NCBI GenBank assembly: GCA_016711215.1
Contig: JADJTL010000001.1
Coordinates: 802,001 to 866,000, forward strand
DNA: 64,000 bases
Direction: 5' to 3'
DNA from: Pseudomonadota bacterium
GTDB lineage: Bacteria; Myxococcota_A; Polyangia; GCA-2747355
Under the pieces are notes generated by a model that saw nothing but the letters and a program-made list of their open reading frames with translations, was not told the origin of the DNA and did no database searches. The translations under genes and the position numbers were made by a program. Numbering within the stretch: the first letter of the stretch is position 1; each line of letters starts with the position of its first letter. Positions 48,243 through 58,121 of the stretch are shown here, in pieces.

Positions 48243-49667
48243 CTAGCCGCCCCCTTCTTGACGTAGGCGCTCGGCCTTGGCGCGGGCCTCGGCAAGGTCA
48301 CCCACGTAGCGGAAGGCGTCGAGCGGCAGGTCGTCGCCTTCGCCGTCGACGATCGCCTTGAAGCCGCGGACCGTCTCGGTCACGTCGACCAAGCGCCCGG
48401 CCTGGCCGGTGAACTGCTCGGCGACGTGGAAGGGTTGGGAAAGGAAGAGCTGGAGGCGCTGGGCCCGTCGGACGGTCGTCTTATCCTCCTCCGAGAGCTC
48501 ATCCATCCCGAGAATCGCGATGATGTCCTTGAGGTCCTTGTAGCGCTGCAGGACCTGCTGCACCCGTCGCGCCACCGTGTAATGCTCCACGCCGACGACA
48601 TCGGGGCTGAGGTTGGTCGAGGTCGAGTCGAGCGGGTCGACCGCGGGGTAGATTCCCATCTCGGCGATCTGCCGCGAGAGCACGGTCGTGGCGTCGAGAT
48701 GCGCGAAGGTGGTGGCCGCCGCCGGATCGGTCAGGTCGTCCGCGGGGACGTAGATGGCCTGGACGGAGGTGATCGAGCCGCGGTCGGTGGAGGTGATGCG
48801 TTCCTGCAGCGCGCCGAGGTCCGTCGCCAGCGTCGGCTGATAGCCGACCGCGCTTGGCATGCGCCCGAGCAGCGCCGAGACCTCGGAGTTGGCCTGCGTG
48901 AAGCGGAAGATGTTGTCGATGAAGAGCATCACGTCCTGCCCTTCTTCGTCGCGGAAGTACTCGGCGACGGTGAGGGCCGAAAGCCCGACGCGCGCGCGCG
49001 CGCCCGGCGGCTCGTTCATCTGGCCGTAGACCAGCGCGATCTTGTCGAGCACGCCGGCCTCTTGCATGTCACGCCAGAGGTCGTTGCCCTCGCGCGTCCG
49101 CTCGCCGACGCCGGCGAAGACCGAGACGCCGCCGTGGGCCTTGCCGACGTTGTTGATCAGCTCCATCAGCAGCACGGTCTTGCCGACGCCCGCGCCGCCG
49201 AAGAGGCCGACCTTGCCGCCCCGGCGATAGGGACAGAGCAGGTCGACCACCTTGATGCCGGTGGGAAAGGTCTCGATCTTCGTCGACTGATTGACGAACT
49301 TCGGCGGCGCCGCGTGAATCGGTCGGTACTGCTTGGCCCCCAGCGGCCCCGCCTCATCGACGGGCTGGCCGATCACGTTGATGATCCGGCCGAGCACCTC
49401 GCGCCCGACCGGCACGCGAATCATGTCGCCGGTATCCCTGACGAGCATGCCGCGGACGAGCCCATCGGTGCTCGCCATCGCGATCGTGCGGACGATGTGC
49501 TCCCCGAGGTGCTGCGCGACCTCGAGGACGAGGTTGTCCGGTAGGTCGCTGAGCTCTGGGTTCGTCACCGTCAGCGCTCCGTAGATGTTGGGCAGGTGGT
49601 CGTCGAAGGCGACGTCGACGACCGCGCCCAAGACCTGGTTGATCCGTCCTTGCTTCGTCCGGTCCAT
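48243..49667 (-). CDS. atpD: ATP synthase F1 beta subunit
   Basis: Catalytic subunit, 474 residues. Walker A GGAGVGKTVLLMELI, the VFAGVGERTREGNDL region, Walker B VMLFIDNIFRF, and GRMPSAVGYQPTLATDLG. The ATG at 49667 has AGAGGAAG just upstream; the longer frame is not supported. Each beta carries one nucleotide site with the alpha subunit. Confidence 0.97.
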   Translation of the reverse strand: MDRTKQGRINQVLGAVVDVAFDDHLPNIYGALTVTNPELSDLPDNLVLEVAQHLGEHIVRTIAMASTDGLVRGMLVRDTGDMIRVPVGREVLGRIINVIGQPVDEAGPLGAKQYRPIHAAPPKFVNQSTKIETFPTGIKVVDLLCPYRRGGKVGLFGGAGVGKTVLLMELINNVGKAHGGVSVFAGVGERTREGNDLWRDMQEAGVLDKIALVYGQMNEPPGARARVGLSALTVAEYFRDEEGQDVMLFIDNIFRFTQANSEVSALLGRMPSAVGYQPTLATDLGALQERITSTDRGSITSVQAIYVPADDLTDPAAATTFAHLDATTVLSRQIAEMGIYPAVDPLDSTSTNLSPDVVGVEHYTVARRVQQVLQRYKDLKDIIAILGMDELSEEDKTTVRRAQRLQLFLSQPFHVAEQFTGQAGRLVDVTETVRGFKAIVDGEGDDLPLDAFRYVGDLAEARAKAERLRQEGGG

Positions 49668-49768
49668 GCTTCCTCTATCCTCTGCTCGCCACCACGAGGG
49701 GTTGGCGCGCTCTGGCCCAGCGGCAGGCCGCTGGGCCACTCACCACCGCTCGTGTCTCCGACGCGCTC

Positions 49769-50635
49769 CTAGCGCAGGGCCTCGGCGCCGGCGATGATCT
49801 CAAGCAACTCCTTGGTGATCGCCGTCTGCCGCGCCTTGTTGTACTCGAGCGTCAGCGCTCCGGCCATTTCGGCCGCGTTCGTGGTCGCGTTGCCCATCGC
49901 GGTCATCCGCGAGCCATGCTCGGAGGCGACCGCCTCCAGGGCGGCGCGCTGCAGCTCGACGCGCAGATAGATCGGCAGCATCGTCGCCAACAGCGCCTGC
50001 TGGTTCGGCTCATAGATGAAGTCGACGGACAGCGCGTCGTCGCTCTCGTGCGCGAGCGGCGCCACCGGCAAGAGCTGCTCGATCGCCACCGCCTGGCTCA
50101 TCGCGGACTTGAACTCGTTGTAGACGAGGCAGACGCGATCCGCCTGCGCGCTGGTAAACCGATCGCGCACGATCTGGGCGAGCGTCGTGGCGCGCTCGAG
50201 GGCGCTCTGCGTGTCGACGCCGGGCAGCCACTCCGCGAGCTCGATCTGGCGATAGCGGTAGAAGTCGCGCCCCTTGCGCCCAATCACCACGAGCTGCGCG
50301 TTTTGCCCCGCCTCGTGCAGCTCTTCGCGGAGGTGCTCGGTGGCGCGGAAGACGTTGGTGTTGAACGCGCCGCAAAGCCCACGGTCGGCGCTCAGCACGA
50401 TGATCATCACGCGCTTCGCTTCGCGCTCGGCCAGCAGTGGATGCTGCGAAGGGTCGGCGCGTCGGGCGAGCTCGGCAACGAGCTGGCGCACCTTGCGAGC
50501 ATAGGGGCGCGCGCCGACGACGGCAGTCTGCGCGCGCCGCAGCTTCGACGCGGCGACGAGCTTCATCGCGCGCGTGATCTTCTGCGTGCTTCTTACCGAG
50601 GCGATTCGCCGGCGAATGTCTTTGAGCGCGGCCAT
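49769..50635 (-). CDS. atpG: ATP synthase F1 gamma subunit
   Basis: The 288-residue central shaft. N-terminal helix MAALKDIRRRIASVRSTQKI, TRAMKLVAASKLRRAQ, the GLCGAFNTNVFRAT segment and the C-terminal helix MGNATTNAAEMAGALTLEYN with KARQTAITKELLEI. Chosen start is the ATG at 50635, the usual gamma N-terminus. Confidence 0.96.
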   Translation of the reverse strand: MAALKDIRRRIASVRSTQKITRAMKLVAASKLRRAQTAVVGARPYARKVRQLVAELARRADPSQHPLLAEREAKRVMIIVLSADRGLCGAFNTNVFRATEHLREELHEAGQNAQLVVIGRKGRDFYRYRQIELAEWLPGVDTQSALERATTLAQIVRDRFTSAQADRVCLVYNEFKSAMSQAVAIEQLLPVAPLAHESDDALSVDFIYEPNQQALLATMLPIYLRVELQRAALEAVASEHGSRMTAMGNATTNAAEMAGALTLEYNKARQTAITKELLEIIAGAEALR

Positions 50636-50645
50636 GATCGCGTCC

Positions 50646-52190
50646 TCAGCGGGCGCCGGTCTTGGCGCTGGCGACCTGATTGCCGGCGCCAAACTCGGCA
50701 ACGAAGGCCTCGATGGCCTGGCGGAGCTGTTGCTTCAGCTCGCTCGACAACTCGCCGGTCGCGCGGATCTGCTCGAGCAGCGCCGGGTGGTGCTGGTCGA
50801 GCCAGTGCAGGAGCTCGCGCTCGAAGCGTCGGACCTCGGCGACGGGAACGCTGTCGAGCATCCCCTGGGATCCGGCGAAGAGCACCACGACCTGCGCTTC
50901 GACGGGCAGGGGCGCGTACTGGTCCTGCTTCAACAGCTCCATCAAGCGCGCGCCGCGGTTGAGCTGGCGTTGCGTCTCCTTGTCCAGGTCCGAGCCGAAC
51001 TGCGCGAAGGCCGCGAGGTCACGGTAGCGCGCGAGGTCGAGGCGGAGCTGGCCCGCGACCTGCTTCATCGCCTTGATTTGGGCGGCGCCGCCGACGCGGC
51101 TGACCGAGAGGCCGGCGTTTACCGCCGGACGCTGGCCGGCGTAGAAGAGGTCGCCCTCGAGGTAGATTTGGCCGTCGGTGATCGAGATGACATTGGTCGG
51201 GATATAGGCCGAAACGTCGCCGGCCTGCGTCTCGATGATCGGCAGCGCCGTCAGCGAGCCGCCGCCCTCGGCGTCGCTCAATTTTGCCGCGCGCTCGAGC
51301 AGACGACTGTGCAGGTAGAAGACGTCTCCGGGATAAGCCTCGCGCCCGGGCGGTCGGCGCAAGAGTAAAGAGAGCTGACGGTAGGCGACGGCGTGTTTGC
51401 TCAGGTCGTCGTAGACCACCAGCGCATGGCCGCCGTGGTTCATGAAGTATTCGCCGATGGCGACCCCGGTGTAGGGCGAGAGGAACTGCAAGGGCGCTGA
51501 CTCGGCGGCGCCGGCCAAGACGACCGTCGTGTACGCCATTGCTCCGACATGGCGCAGCTTGTCGACGACCTGCGCGACAGTGGACTGCTTCTGGCCGATC
51601 GCGACGTAGACGCAGTGCACGTGCTTGCCGCGCTGGTTGATGATGGCATCGACCGCGAGCGCCGTCTTGCCGGTCTGGCGATCGCCAATGATCAGCTCCC
51701 GTTGACCGCGGCCGATCGGGATCATCGAGTCGATCGCCTTGACACCCGTCTGCAGCGGTTCATGGACGCTGCGCCGCTTGACGATGCCGGGCGCCTTGAT
51801 CTCGATCTTGGAGAAACTGGGATGCTCCAGCGGCCCACCACCGTCGACCGGTTGCCCGAGCGCGTCGACCACCCGGCCGACCAGCGCCTCGCCGACGGGG
51901 ACCTGGGCGATCTCGCCCGTGCGGCGCGCCAGGTCGCCCTCCTTGATCAGCGTATCCTTGCCGAGCAGCGCGACCCCGACGTTGCCCTCCTCGAGGTTGA
52001 GCGCGAGTCCCTTGACGCCGTTGGGGAACTCCAGCAGCTCGCCGGACATCGCGCCCTCGAGTCCGAAGACGCGCGCGATGCTATCGCCGACCGTGAGCAC
52101 GGTGCCCGTTTCGACCACGGCGACGCGCTGGTCGTAGTGCTCGATCTGTTGGCGGATGATGTCGCTGATCTCCTCGGCGCGTATCTGCAT
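50646..52190 (-). CDS. atpA: ATP synthase F1 alpha subunit
   Basis: A 514-residue regulatory/catalytic subunit (E. coli 513). It has Walker A GDRQTGKTALAVDAI, VYVAIGQKQSTVAQV, LVVYDDLSKHAVAYRQ and GDVSAYIPTNVISITDGQIY. ATG 52190 begins MQIRAEEISDIIRQQIEHYD, the normal start. Gap to atpG is 10 bp. Confidence 0.97.
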   Translation of the reverse strand: MQIRAEEISDIIRQQIEHYDQRVAVVETGTVLTVGDSIARVFGLEGAMSGELLEFPNGVKGLALNLEEGNVGVALLGKDTLIKEGDLARRTGEIAQVPVGEALVGRVVDALGQPVDGGGPLEHPSFSKIEIKAPGIVKRRSVHEPLQTGVKAIDSMIPIGRGQRELIIGDRQTGKTALAVDAIINQRGKHVHCVYVAIGQKQSTVAQVVDKLRHVGAMAYTTVVLAGAAESAPLQFLSPYTGVAIGEYFMNHGGHALVVYDDLSKHAVAYRQLSLLLRRPPGREAYPGDVFYLHSRLLERAAKLSDAEGGGSLTALPIIETQAGDVSAYIPTNVISITDGQIYLEGDLFYAGQRPAVNAGLSVSRVGGAAQIKAMKQVAGQLRLDLARYRDLAAFAQFGSDLDKETQRQLNRGARLMELLKQDQYAPLPVEAQVVVLFAGSQGMLDSVPVAEVRRFERELLHWLDQHHPALLEQIRATGELSSELKQQLRQAIEAFVAEFGAGNQVASAKTGAR

Positions 52191-52262
52191 CTTCGTTCCT
52201 CGGCCGTCGCCCAAGCAGGGGCGAGTCGTTGGTGGCGTAGCCTCGTTGGCGCCCGATCGCGC

Positions 52263-52811
52263 CTAGGCCCTTTCCTCCAGCAGCGCCTGGCGCAGCCGCG
52301 TCAGGCGGGCTCGCAAGCTGTCGTCGAAGAGGAGCGACCCGACGCGGGTCGCCAGGCCGGCGATCAGTCCGGGATCGACGGCCGTCGTCAGCAGGACGCG
52401 CTGGCCCGTGCGCTGCTCCAGCGCGCGCTTGATGCGCTCGGCGAGCTCCGGCGCGAGCGCCGCGGCGCTGGTGACCTCGGCGCGCACACGACCTGCGTGG
52501 CGGTCGGCGCCCGCGGCGTAGCTGCGGGCGATCTCCGGCAGCAAGGCGATGCGGCCGCGGTCGAGTAGCAGCCGCAGGCAGTTGCGCAGGGCTGGCAGCA
52601 GTCCGAGACGGTTCGCGAGCTGATCGATGAGCTTCCGCCGGTGGTCTGTACCGTAGGTCGGATTCTCCAGGGTATCGCGCAGGTCGCCCTGCTCGCGCAG
52701 GAGCGCCGTGAGCTGCGCGAGTTGATCGCCGAGGGAGTCCAGCTGCGCGTGGTCGATGGCGATCCGCAGCAAGGCCTGCGCGTAGCGTTGGCTGATCCGA
52801 CCCGCGATCAC
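52263..52811 (-). CDS. atpH: ATP synthase F1 delta subunit
   Basis: A 182-residue peripheral stalk subunit. GRISQRYAQALLRIA at the N-terminus matches the usual delta start; the C-terminal ALEQRTGQRVLLTTAVDPGL and GLATRVGSLLFDDSL are typical. Overlaps the upstream b gene by 4 nt (ATGA). Confidence 0.92.
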   Translation of the reverse strand: MIAGRISQRYAQALLRIAIDHAQLDSLGDQLAQLTALLREQGDLRDTLENPTYGTDHRRKLIDQLANRLGLLPALRNCLRLLLDRGRIALLPEIARSYAAGADRHAGRVRAEVTSAAALAPELAERIKRALEQRTGQRVLLTTAVDPGLIAGLATRVGSLLFDDSLRARLTRLRQALLEERA

Positions 52812-53602
52812 GACGGGCCCCCGTCCGCTGGCTGGAGCAGCTGCAGCAGGCAGGCCTCGTCCAGCCGCTGGCGGTCCTCCGCCGTCACCCGATCGTGCAG
52901 TAGGCGCTCGGCCGCCTCGAGCGCCGCCGCGATCGCGCCGACCTCGAGCCGCCGCTTGATGCGCTCGACCTCCTGCTCCAGGCTGCGCTCCGCGACCGCG
53001 ATGATGCGCTGCGACTCCGCCGCGGCCTCGGCAAGCAGGCGCTCGCGCTCGTGATCGGCATCGCGGGTCGCCTGGGCGCGGAGCTCGGCGACTTCACGCT
53101 CGACGCCAGCGAGCAGCCGCTGCGCTGCCGCGAGCTGCTGTTCGGCCCGTACGCGCAATTGGGTCGCCTCGGCGATCTGCTCGCTCAGTTCGCGCCGGCG
53201 AGTGTCGAGAAAGGTCCTCAGGGGTCGGCGGCCGAGGCGGACCAGCAGCAAGAGCAGCAGCGAGAAATTGAGCAGCGCGAGCGCGAGCGGAGGCCCGCTG
53301 CGCGCCACCGCGTCCGCGCCGCAGCCGAACCAGTTGATCGGGGCCGGCTGGGCGGGCTCAGCGTGCGCCTGGGCGGGATCAGCGTGCGGTTGCGCGCGCC
53401 CGGCGTGTGGCTGCAGCTTGGCTTCGGACTGAAGGGCCGTCGGCGCGGCCGGCTGCGGGCCGCTGGCCCTGGCGCGGGGCGCGCTGAGGTTCGCGCCGAG
53501 CATCAGCAGGGCGAGCGCGCAGGTCGCGACCGGTCCCCGGCGCAGGGTGCGGCGGGGGAGCGGGGCCAGAGGGTTGAGCTGCTGGGCAGGCGCTAGGGGC
53601 AA
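52808..53602 (-). CDS. atpF: ATP synthase Fo b subunit with N-terminal signal-like extension
   Basis: A 264-residue peripheral stalk subunit, longer than E. coli b (156). A hydrophobic stretch at about 24-45 (VATCALALLMLGANLSAPRARA) looks like a signal peptide, followed by a Pro/Ala/His-rich linker with near repeats (PHADPAQAHAEPAQ). The true membrane helix is at about 105-122 (ALALLNFSLLLLLLVRLG), then a coiled coil. Signal-bearing b subunits are known in Deltaproteobacteria. It is coupled to atpH. Confidence 0.88.
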   Translation of the reverse strand: MPLAPAQQLNPLAPLPRRTLRRGPVATCALALLMLGANLSAPRARASGPQPAAPTALQSEAKLQPHAGRAQPHADPAQAHAEPAQPAPINWFGCGADAVARSGPPLALALLNFSLLLLLLVRLGRRPLRTFLDTRRRELSEQIAEATQLRVRAEQQLAAAQRLLAGVEREVAELRAQATRDADHERERLLAEAAAESQRIIAVAERSLEQEVERIKRRLEVGAIAAALEAAERLLHDRVTAEDRQRLDEACLLQLLQPADGGPS

Positions 53603-53643
53603 GGGTCGAATCTCTCTCTATTTCGCCTTGAGGGCGGGCGCCG

Positions 53644-54120
53644 CTAGGGGCGTCGTCCAAGCACCTTGGCTGCGATCTCCGCGGCGAGCTGGTCTGCGCG
53701 CGCGCGCAGGGCCAGGGCCGTGGCAGGAGCGCTCTGATTGAGGGCCGTCCGCGCGGCAATCAGGCGCTCTTCCGCCGCGCGCCGCGCGGCCGCGACCTGT
53801 TGCTGTGCTGCGGTTTCGGCCTCGAGGCGCTGCGCTGCGCGCTGGGCACTCGCCGCCTGGCGTGCAGCCGCGAGGCGCTGGGCGTGGGTGCCCGCGGCCG
53901 TCGTGCCCTGCGTGGTGAGTTGCCCCGCCTCCGCGCGCGCGCCGTCGACCAGCGCGGAGCGCTCGCGGCGCAGGGCGAGGTGCGGGCGGAAGACGAGCTG
54001 GCGGAGCACCAGGAAGAGGAGACCGAAGAGCGCGAGCTGCAGCACGAGGGTGCCGTCGATATCGATCACCGGCGGGGAGGCGTGAGCGGCGGCGCTGAGC
54101 AGCGTGAGCGAAAGAGGCAC
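53644..54120 (-). CDS. ATP synthase Fo b' subunit
   Basis: A 158-residue second b-type subunit. N-terminal membrane helix around residues 25-40 (LVLQLALFGLLFLVLRQLVF), then FRPHLALRRERSALV and an Ala/Arg-rich coiled coil to the end. GTG start at 54120. First gene of the operon; together with the following b gene it forms a heterodimeric stalk. The order b', b, delta, alpha, gamma, beta, epsilon without a and c indicates a split ATPase operon. Confidence 0.87.
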   Translation of the reverse strand: MPLSLTLLSAAAHASPPVIDIDGTLVLQLALFGLLFLVLRQLVFRPHLALRRERSALVDGARAEAGQLTTQGTTAAGTHAQRLAAARQAASAQRAAQRLEAETAAQQQVAAARRAAEERLIAARTALNQSAPATALALRARADQLAAEIAAKVLGRRP

Positions 54121-54309
54121 GTCCGGGCGCCTAACACGGCCTGGAAGGGGCTGTCAAACGCCAAGATAAACACGGAGATGTGCCTGGGCCGTGGAGGCCG
54201 CTGTGGCGCCAGAACGCTGTTCCCCGGTGGTCTGGGGCAGGGCCCCCGGGAGCCCTTCGGCGAGGGCGGCGAGGCGGCGCTGTGGAAGCAGGGTGGCCGC
54301 TGTGCCGGC

Positions 54310-56518
54310 TCATTCCGAGCGGCGGAGCGAGATACTCAGCTTCTGCTCCGTGGCGCTCTCCCAACGCAGCACGCGGCGCCTCGAGCTGGTAGCCCCGGTG
54401 GCGCAGCTCGATCGTCAGGCGATCCGTCAGCGTCAGGTTCGAGAGGGTGAGGGGCGTGATCCCGCGTCGCGTTTGATTGACGTAGACCGCCGCGCCCTGA
54501 GGATTCGAATCGACCGTCAGGCTCCCGGTGGCGGGCGTCAGCGAGGCGACGAGCCGCTGGCGACGCTCGCGTGGCCGAAAGGACGTGCGCGTGCTCCAGC
54601 GCTGGTAGCCCTCCAGGGTCAGCGCGACCCGCATCGCTTGCAGCGGGGGGGAAAGGCCGACCGTCACCGGAGTGGGTTGGCCCAAGGGGCGCCCATTGAT
54701 CGTCACCGCCGCGCCGCTGGGCACGGAGATAATCTCCAGCACGGCACTGCCCGGAAAGGGATCCCAGCGCTCGATCGCGACCCAGCCGCCGACGACGGCC
54801 GCGCTCGCCAGGGCCAAGAGCAGCAGCGTGCGTCGCATAATCCGTCGCGGGCGCACTCGCAGTCCCGTCGGCAGTCCGATCCCGGCGCCGGTCAGTCGCC
54901 GGCCTGGCGCGTGGGCGGCGCTCGAGGGCGTGGATCGCGAGGCGAGCGCGCGCTCGGCTGTCTTGCCAGCGCTCGCTGCGCGCGCGCTGGTCGGGCGGCG
55001 AGCGTGCTGGCGCAGGGCCTGATCGAGTGGATGCAGCCCCGTGCTGCGCCGGGCGCGGGAGGCGAGCAAGGGCGTAGGCGGCGTCCCCTTCCCCTCCCGC
55101 TCCTCAGCCGAGCGGCGGTGGCGCGCGGTCGACGCGGGGCCCGCAAGGGGCGAGGGCGCGCGGTCCCCGGCGGCGCTGACGCGCGGGCGGTACCCCTCGA
55201 CGCTGGAGGGCGCTGCGCCCGAAGGCGCGCGATGTCGCTGCTGGAGAGGCGTTGTGCCCGTGTCGTGGGCCGCGGCGCGGGCGCGTGTCGGGCCGGCATA
55301 GGGCGGAAAGTCGAGCACCTGATGCAGCGTGGGCGTTGGCCGCTTGCCCTCGTCGGGCTGTGGCGCGGGCGTCGTCGCCTCGTCCTCCCCTGAGGAGAGC
55401 GCGTCGAGCAAGCCAAAGGTGGCGTCGGCCAGTGTGGGATCCCCGGCCATCGACGTACCGGCGAACTCGGCCGCGAGCGCGCGTTCGTCGAGCAGCCCGA
55501 GGGGATCGTCGCCGATCATGGTCGGGACGTCGTCGGGGCCTGCGGAGGTCAGCTCGGTGGGCGGGCGAGGGGGGCGCGGCGCCCCGTCTGGGACGCTGCC
55601 GATCGTCGCTTGGACGAAGCGGGCCGCTCGCTCCGCGGTGAAATCCGGCGCATAGGACGAGAGAAACGAGGTCAGGCGGGCCTGGAACTCGAGCGCAGAG
55701 GGCCAGCGATCGTCCGGATGGCGCGCCAGCGCCCGCAGGACGATCGCTTCGAGCGGCGGGGGGATGTCGCTGCGCAGTCGGCTGGGCGGCGGCACGTCGG
55801 CCTCGCGTACGAGCTGCAGCAGCGCTTCAGCACCCTCCTCGGCGTAGAGCGCGCGTCCGGTCAAGATCTCCCAGAGGATCGCGCCCGCCGAGAAGATATC
55901 GGCCCGATGGTCGAGGCGGCCCCCGCGCGCCTGCTCGGGCGCCATGTAGCGGAACTTGCCCTTGAGGACACCGACCTCGGTTTGGCGCCGGCTGTCTGCT
56001 GCCTTGGCGATGCCGAAGTCGACGATCTTCACCTCGCCGGCGTACGAGAGCAGGACGTTCTGCGGGCTGATGTCGCGATGGACGATGTTGCGCGGGCGAC
56101 GGGCCTCGTCGAGCTGGCTATGGGCATAGTGCAGACCGGTGGCGACCTGTTGGCCAATATAGGTCGCGACGTCGAGCGGGACGAGTGCGTGCTGCCGGTC
56201 GAGGCGCTGCAAGATGCGGTAGAGGTCGGCGCCCTCCACGTACTCCATGGCGATGTAGTACGTGCCCTCGAGCTGGCCGAGCTCGTAGACCTGGGCGATG
56301 TTGGCGTGCGAGAGGCTGACGGCGATCTTCGCCTCCTCGATCAGCATCTGCGCGAAGCTCTCGTCGCTCGCGAGGTCGGGGTGGATGACCTTCAGCGCGC
56401 AGTACTTCTCGAAGCCGGCGACGCCCTCGCTCTTGGCCAGGAAGACCTCGGCCATGCCGCCGACAGCGATCCTGCGCACCAGCTTGTAGGGGCCGAATCT
56501 ATGGTTCGGGGCGAGCAC
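54310..56518 (-). pseudogene. Ser/Thr kinase with C-terminal PEGA domains, frameshift near the 3' end
   Basis: A Hanks-type kinase: G-rich loop IAVGGMAEVF, K43 in ALKVI, IVHRDISPQNVLL (D149) and VDFGIAK (D167). It is followed by a 250-residue Pro/Ser linker, a TM at about 560-580 (LLLLALASAAVVGGWVAI) and two PEGA repeats (SVPSGAAVTINGRPLGQ, NPQGAAVYVNQTRRG). In the open frame the last ~60 codons to 54131 are not PEGA-like, but shifting by one base at 54370-54385 restores RRVLRWESATEQKLSISL and a stop at 54310, giving about 735 residues. So there is probably one extra base. The kinase core is unaffected; only the PEGA end would be wrong. GTG start 56518. Confidence 0.85.
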
Positions 56519-56631
56519 TGCCGTGATTATTTCACACTATCGACGGGCGTGGCCTGTTGCGGTGCAGGCCGCGCCGTGGCCCCGCGGCGGCGGCGACGGC
56601 CGCGGCCTGGTGACGCGGTTGGCCGGGCGGC

Positions 56632-58067
56632 TCAAAACATCGCGACGGCGCCGAGCGAGAAGTCGAAGGTCGTCACGTCCGAGATGCGAAAACGGCGGCC
56701 CACGGTGTCGACCAGCGGCTGGAAGCTCGGGTTGACCTGAAAGGGGTCGGATATCTGAATTTCCTGGTTCGGATCACTGCCGCGGCCGACGCTGGCGAAG
56801 GTGATGTAGTGGCCCTGCTCATGACCGAGCGCCAGCCCCAAGCGAAGATGGGCCCAGCGCGTGAGCTGCGCGCGCACGCCGAGGGTCCCCGTCACGCTTA
56901 GGTGGTTCTCGATGCTGGTGATCCCCGGATAGGGCAGGGTATCGCCGGCTGCGGCGCAGTAGTTCCCGTTGTCCCAGGGGGTGAGCTGGTCGGCTCCGCC
57001 CGGCGCGGGGTGGCAGGCACGACCCAGCTGCGGGCTATTGGCGAAGACCTCCCACATCGGCGAGTAGCCCCTTCCCTCGAAGGTCGCCTGCAGGGCCGTG
57101 CTCGCCTCGATGGTCACGGCGTAATGCTGCGCGGGTCGCTCCCAGGCCACGAAGGCAGCGCCGACCTCTCCGCCCGCGCTATGTTGTGGCTGGGCGCGTT
57201 GCTGTCCGGAGCGCGGGAACTCTGTCTTGGCGAAGAGCGAATCCTTCGCCGCAATCGGCAGCAGGTAGTGCGCGCTGAACCAGGGCTCGACCCAGCGGAA
57301 GCGGCGCGAGACGCTGGTGTGGAAGCGCAGCTCGTGGAGGCCGCGGCCGACCGAGGTGTTGCGGCGCGGGTCGGTGGTGGCGTCGTATTCCATCGGCGAC
57401 CCGACCGCGAGGCGCGCCTCGAAGCCATTGACCCAGGTTGGCTTGCTCGGATCGCGGCGTTGGTTGACCGCTGCCCAGGCGATGCCCAGGTAGAGCTGAT
57501 CGACGCCGCTGCGCGTCGGCAGCACGCGCCCACCCGGCGGGCCGCTGGCGTTGGCGACCGCGACCTGATTGGGCGTCATCTGGCCGCCGTCGAGCAGCCC
57601 GTCACGCACCAGCGACGAATTCTCGGAGGTGACGCAGCTCGTCGTCCGAGGGTCCCCGCAGGGCGCGCCGCCGTTCTGGGCGAAGTTGAGGCTGCGGTCG
57701 TCGGCCACGACAATCGGCAATTCGAGGTGGAGCTGGAGGTCGCGCCAAATGCCGACCTCGACGCGCGGCGCGAGGACATGCCGTGTCTGGCTGAAGCGCA
57801 GCTCCTTGATCCGCTGCACACTCGCCTGGCCGGCGACCCGGCCGACGGCCTCGCGATCGATCGCCCCGCGATAGGCCGACGGCGGTAGTCGAGTGAGACG
57901 CGCGCGTCGAGGGCGTCGCCGGGCTCGAAGCCGCTCGCCAGCTCGGTAGCGTCGGCGGCCTGCGCCGTCGGCAGGCGCGCGCCGAGCATCGAGGCCGCGG
58001 CGCAGAGGCAGGCCGCGAAGCCTCGCACCCGACGAGGAAAGATCAATGACACTGAAGAGATATACAT
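56632..58067 (-). pseudogene. Exported outer-membrane barrel-type protein, split by a frameshift
   Basis: The N-terminal part (from ATG 58067) has a signal peptide ending near VPTAQA-type LPTAQAADA. The rest lies in another frame to 56632. Joining them needs one added base near 57870-57888 and gives about 478 residues. The long part alternates strand-like stretches (VEVGIWRDLQLHLELPIVV, YLGIAWAAVNQ, HTSVSRRFRWVEPWFSAHYL) and ends in FDFSLGAVAMF with a C-terminal Phe, as in outer-membrane barrels. Homologues appear to be myxobacterial hypothetical proteins; I cannot name a family. Located between the kinase and NtrC-type regulator genes. Confidence 0.65.
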
Positions 58068-58092
58068 GACGTTGGCCCAGGCTCGCAGTCGT

Positions 58093-58121
58093 TAGTAGCG
58101 TGCGGCTCGATTATTCGTCAA
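58093..58121 (-). promoter_or_regulatory. Candidate sigma-70 promoter of the barrel-type gene
   Basis: TTGACG (complement of 58116-58121) and CTACTA (complement of 58093-58098) are 17 bp apart on the minus strand, ahead of the ATG at 58067. The -35 uses the same TTGACG as the tRNA-Cys promoter and overlaps the stop codon of the regulator gene. Confidence 0.35.
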
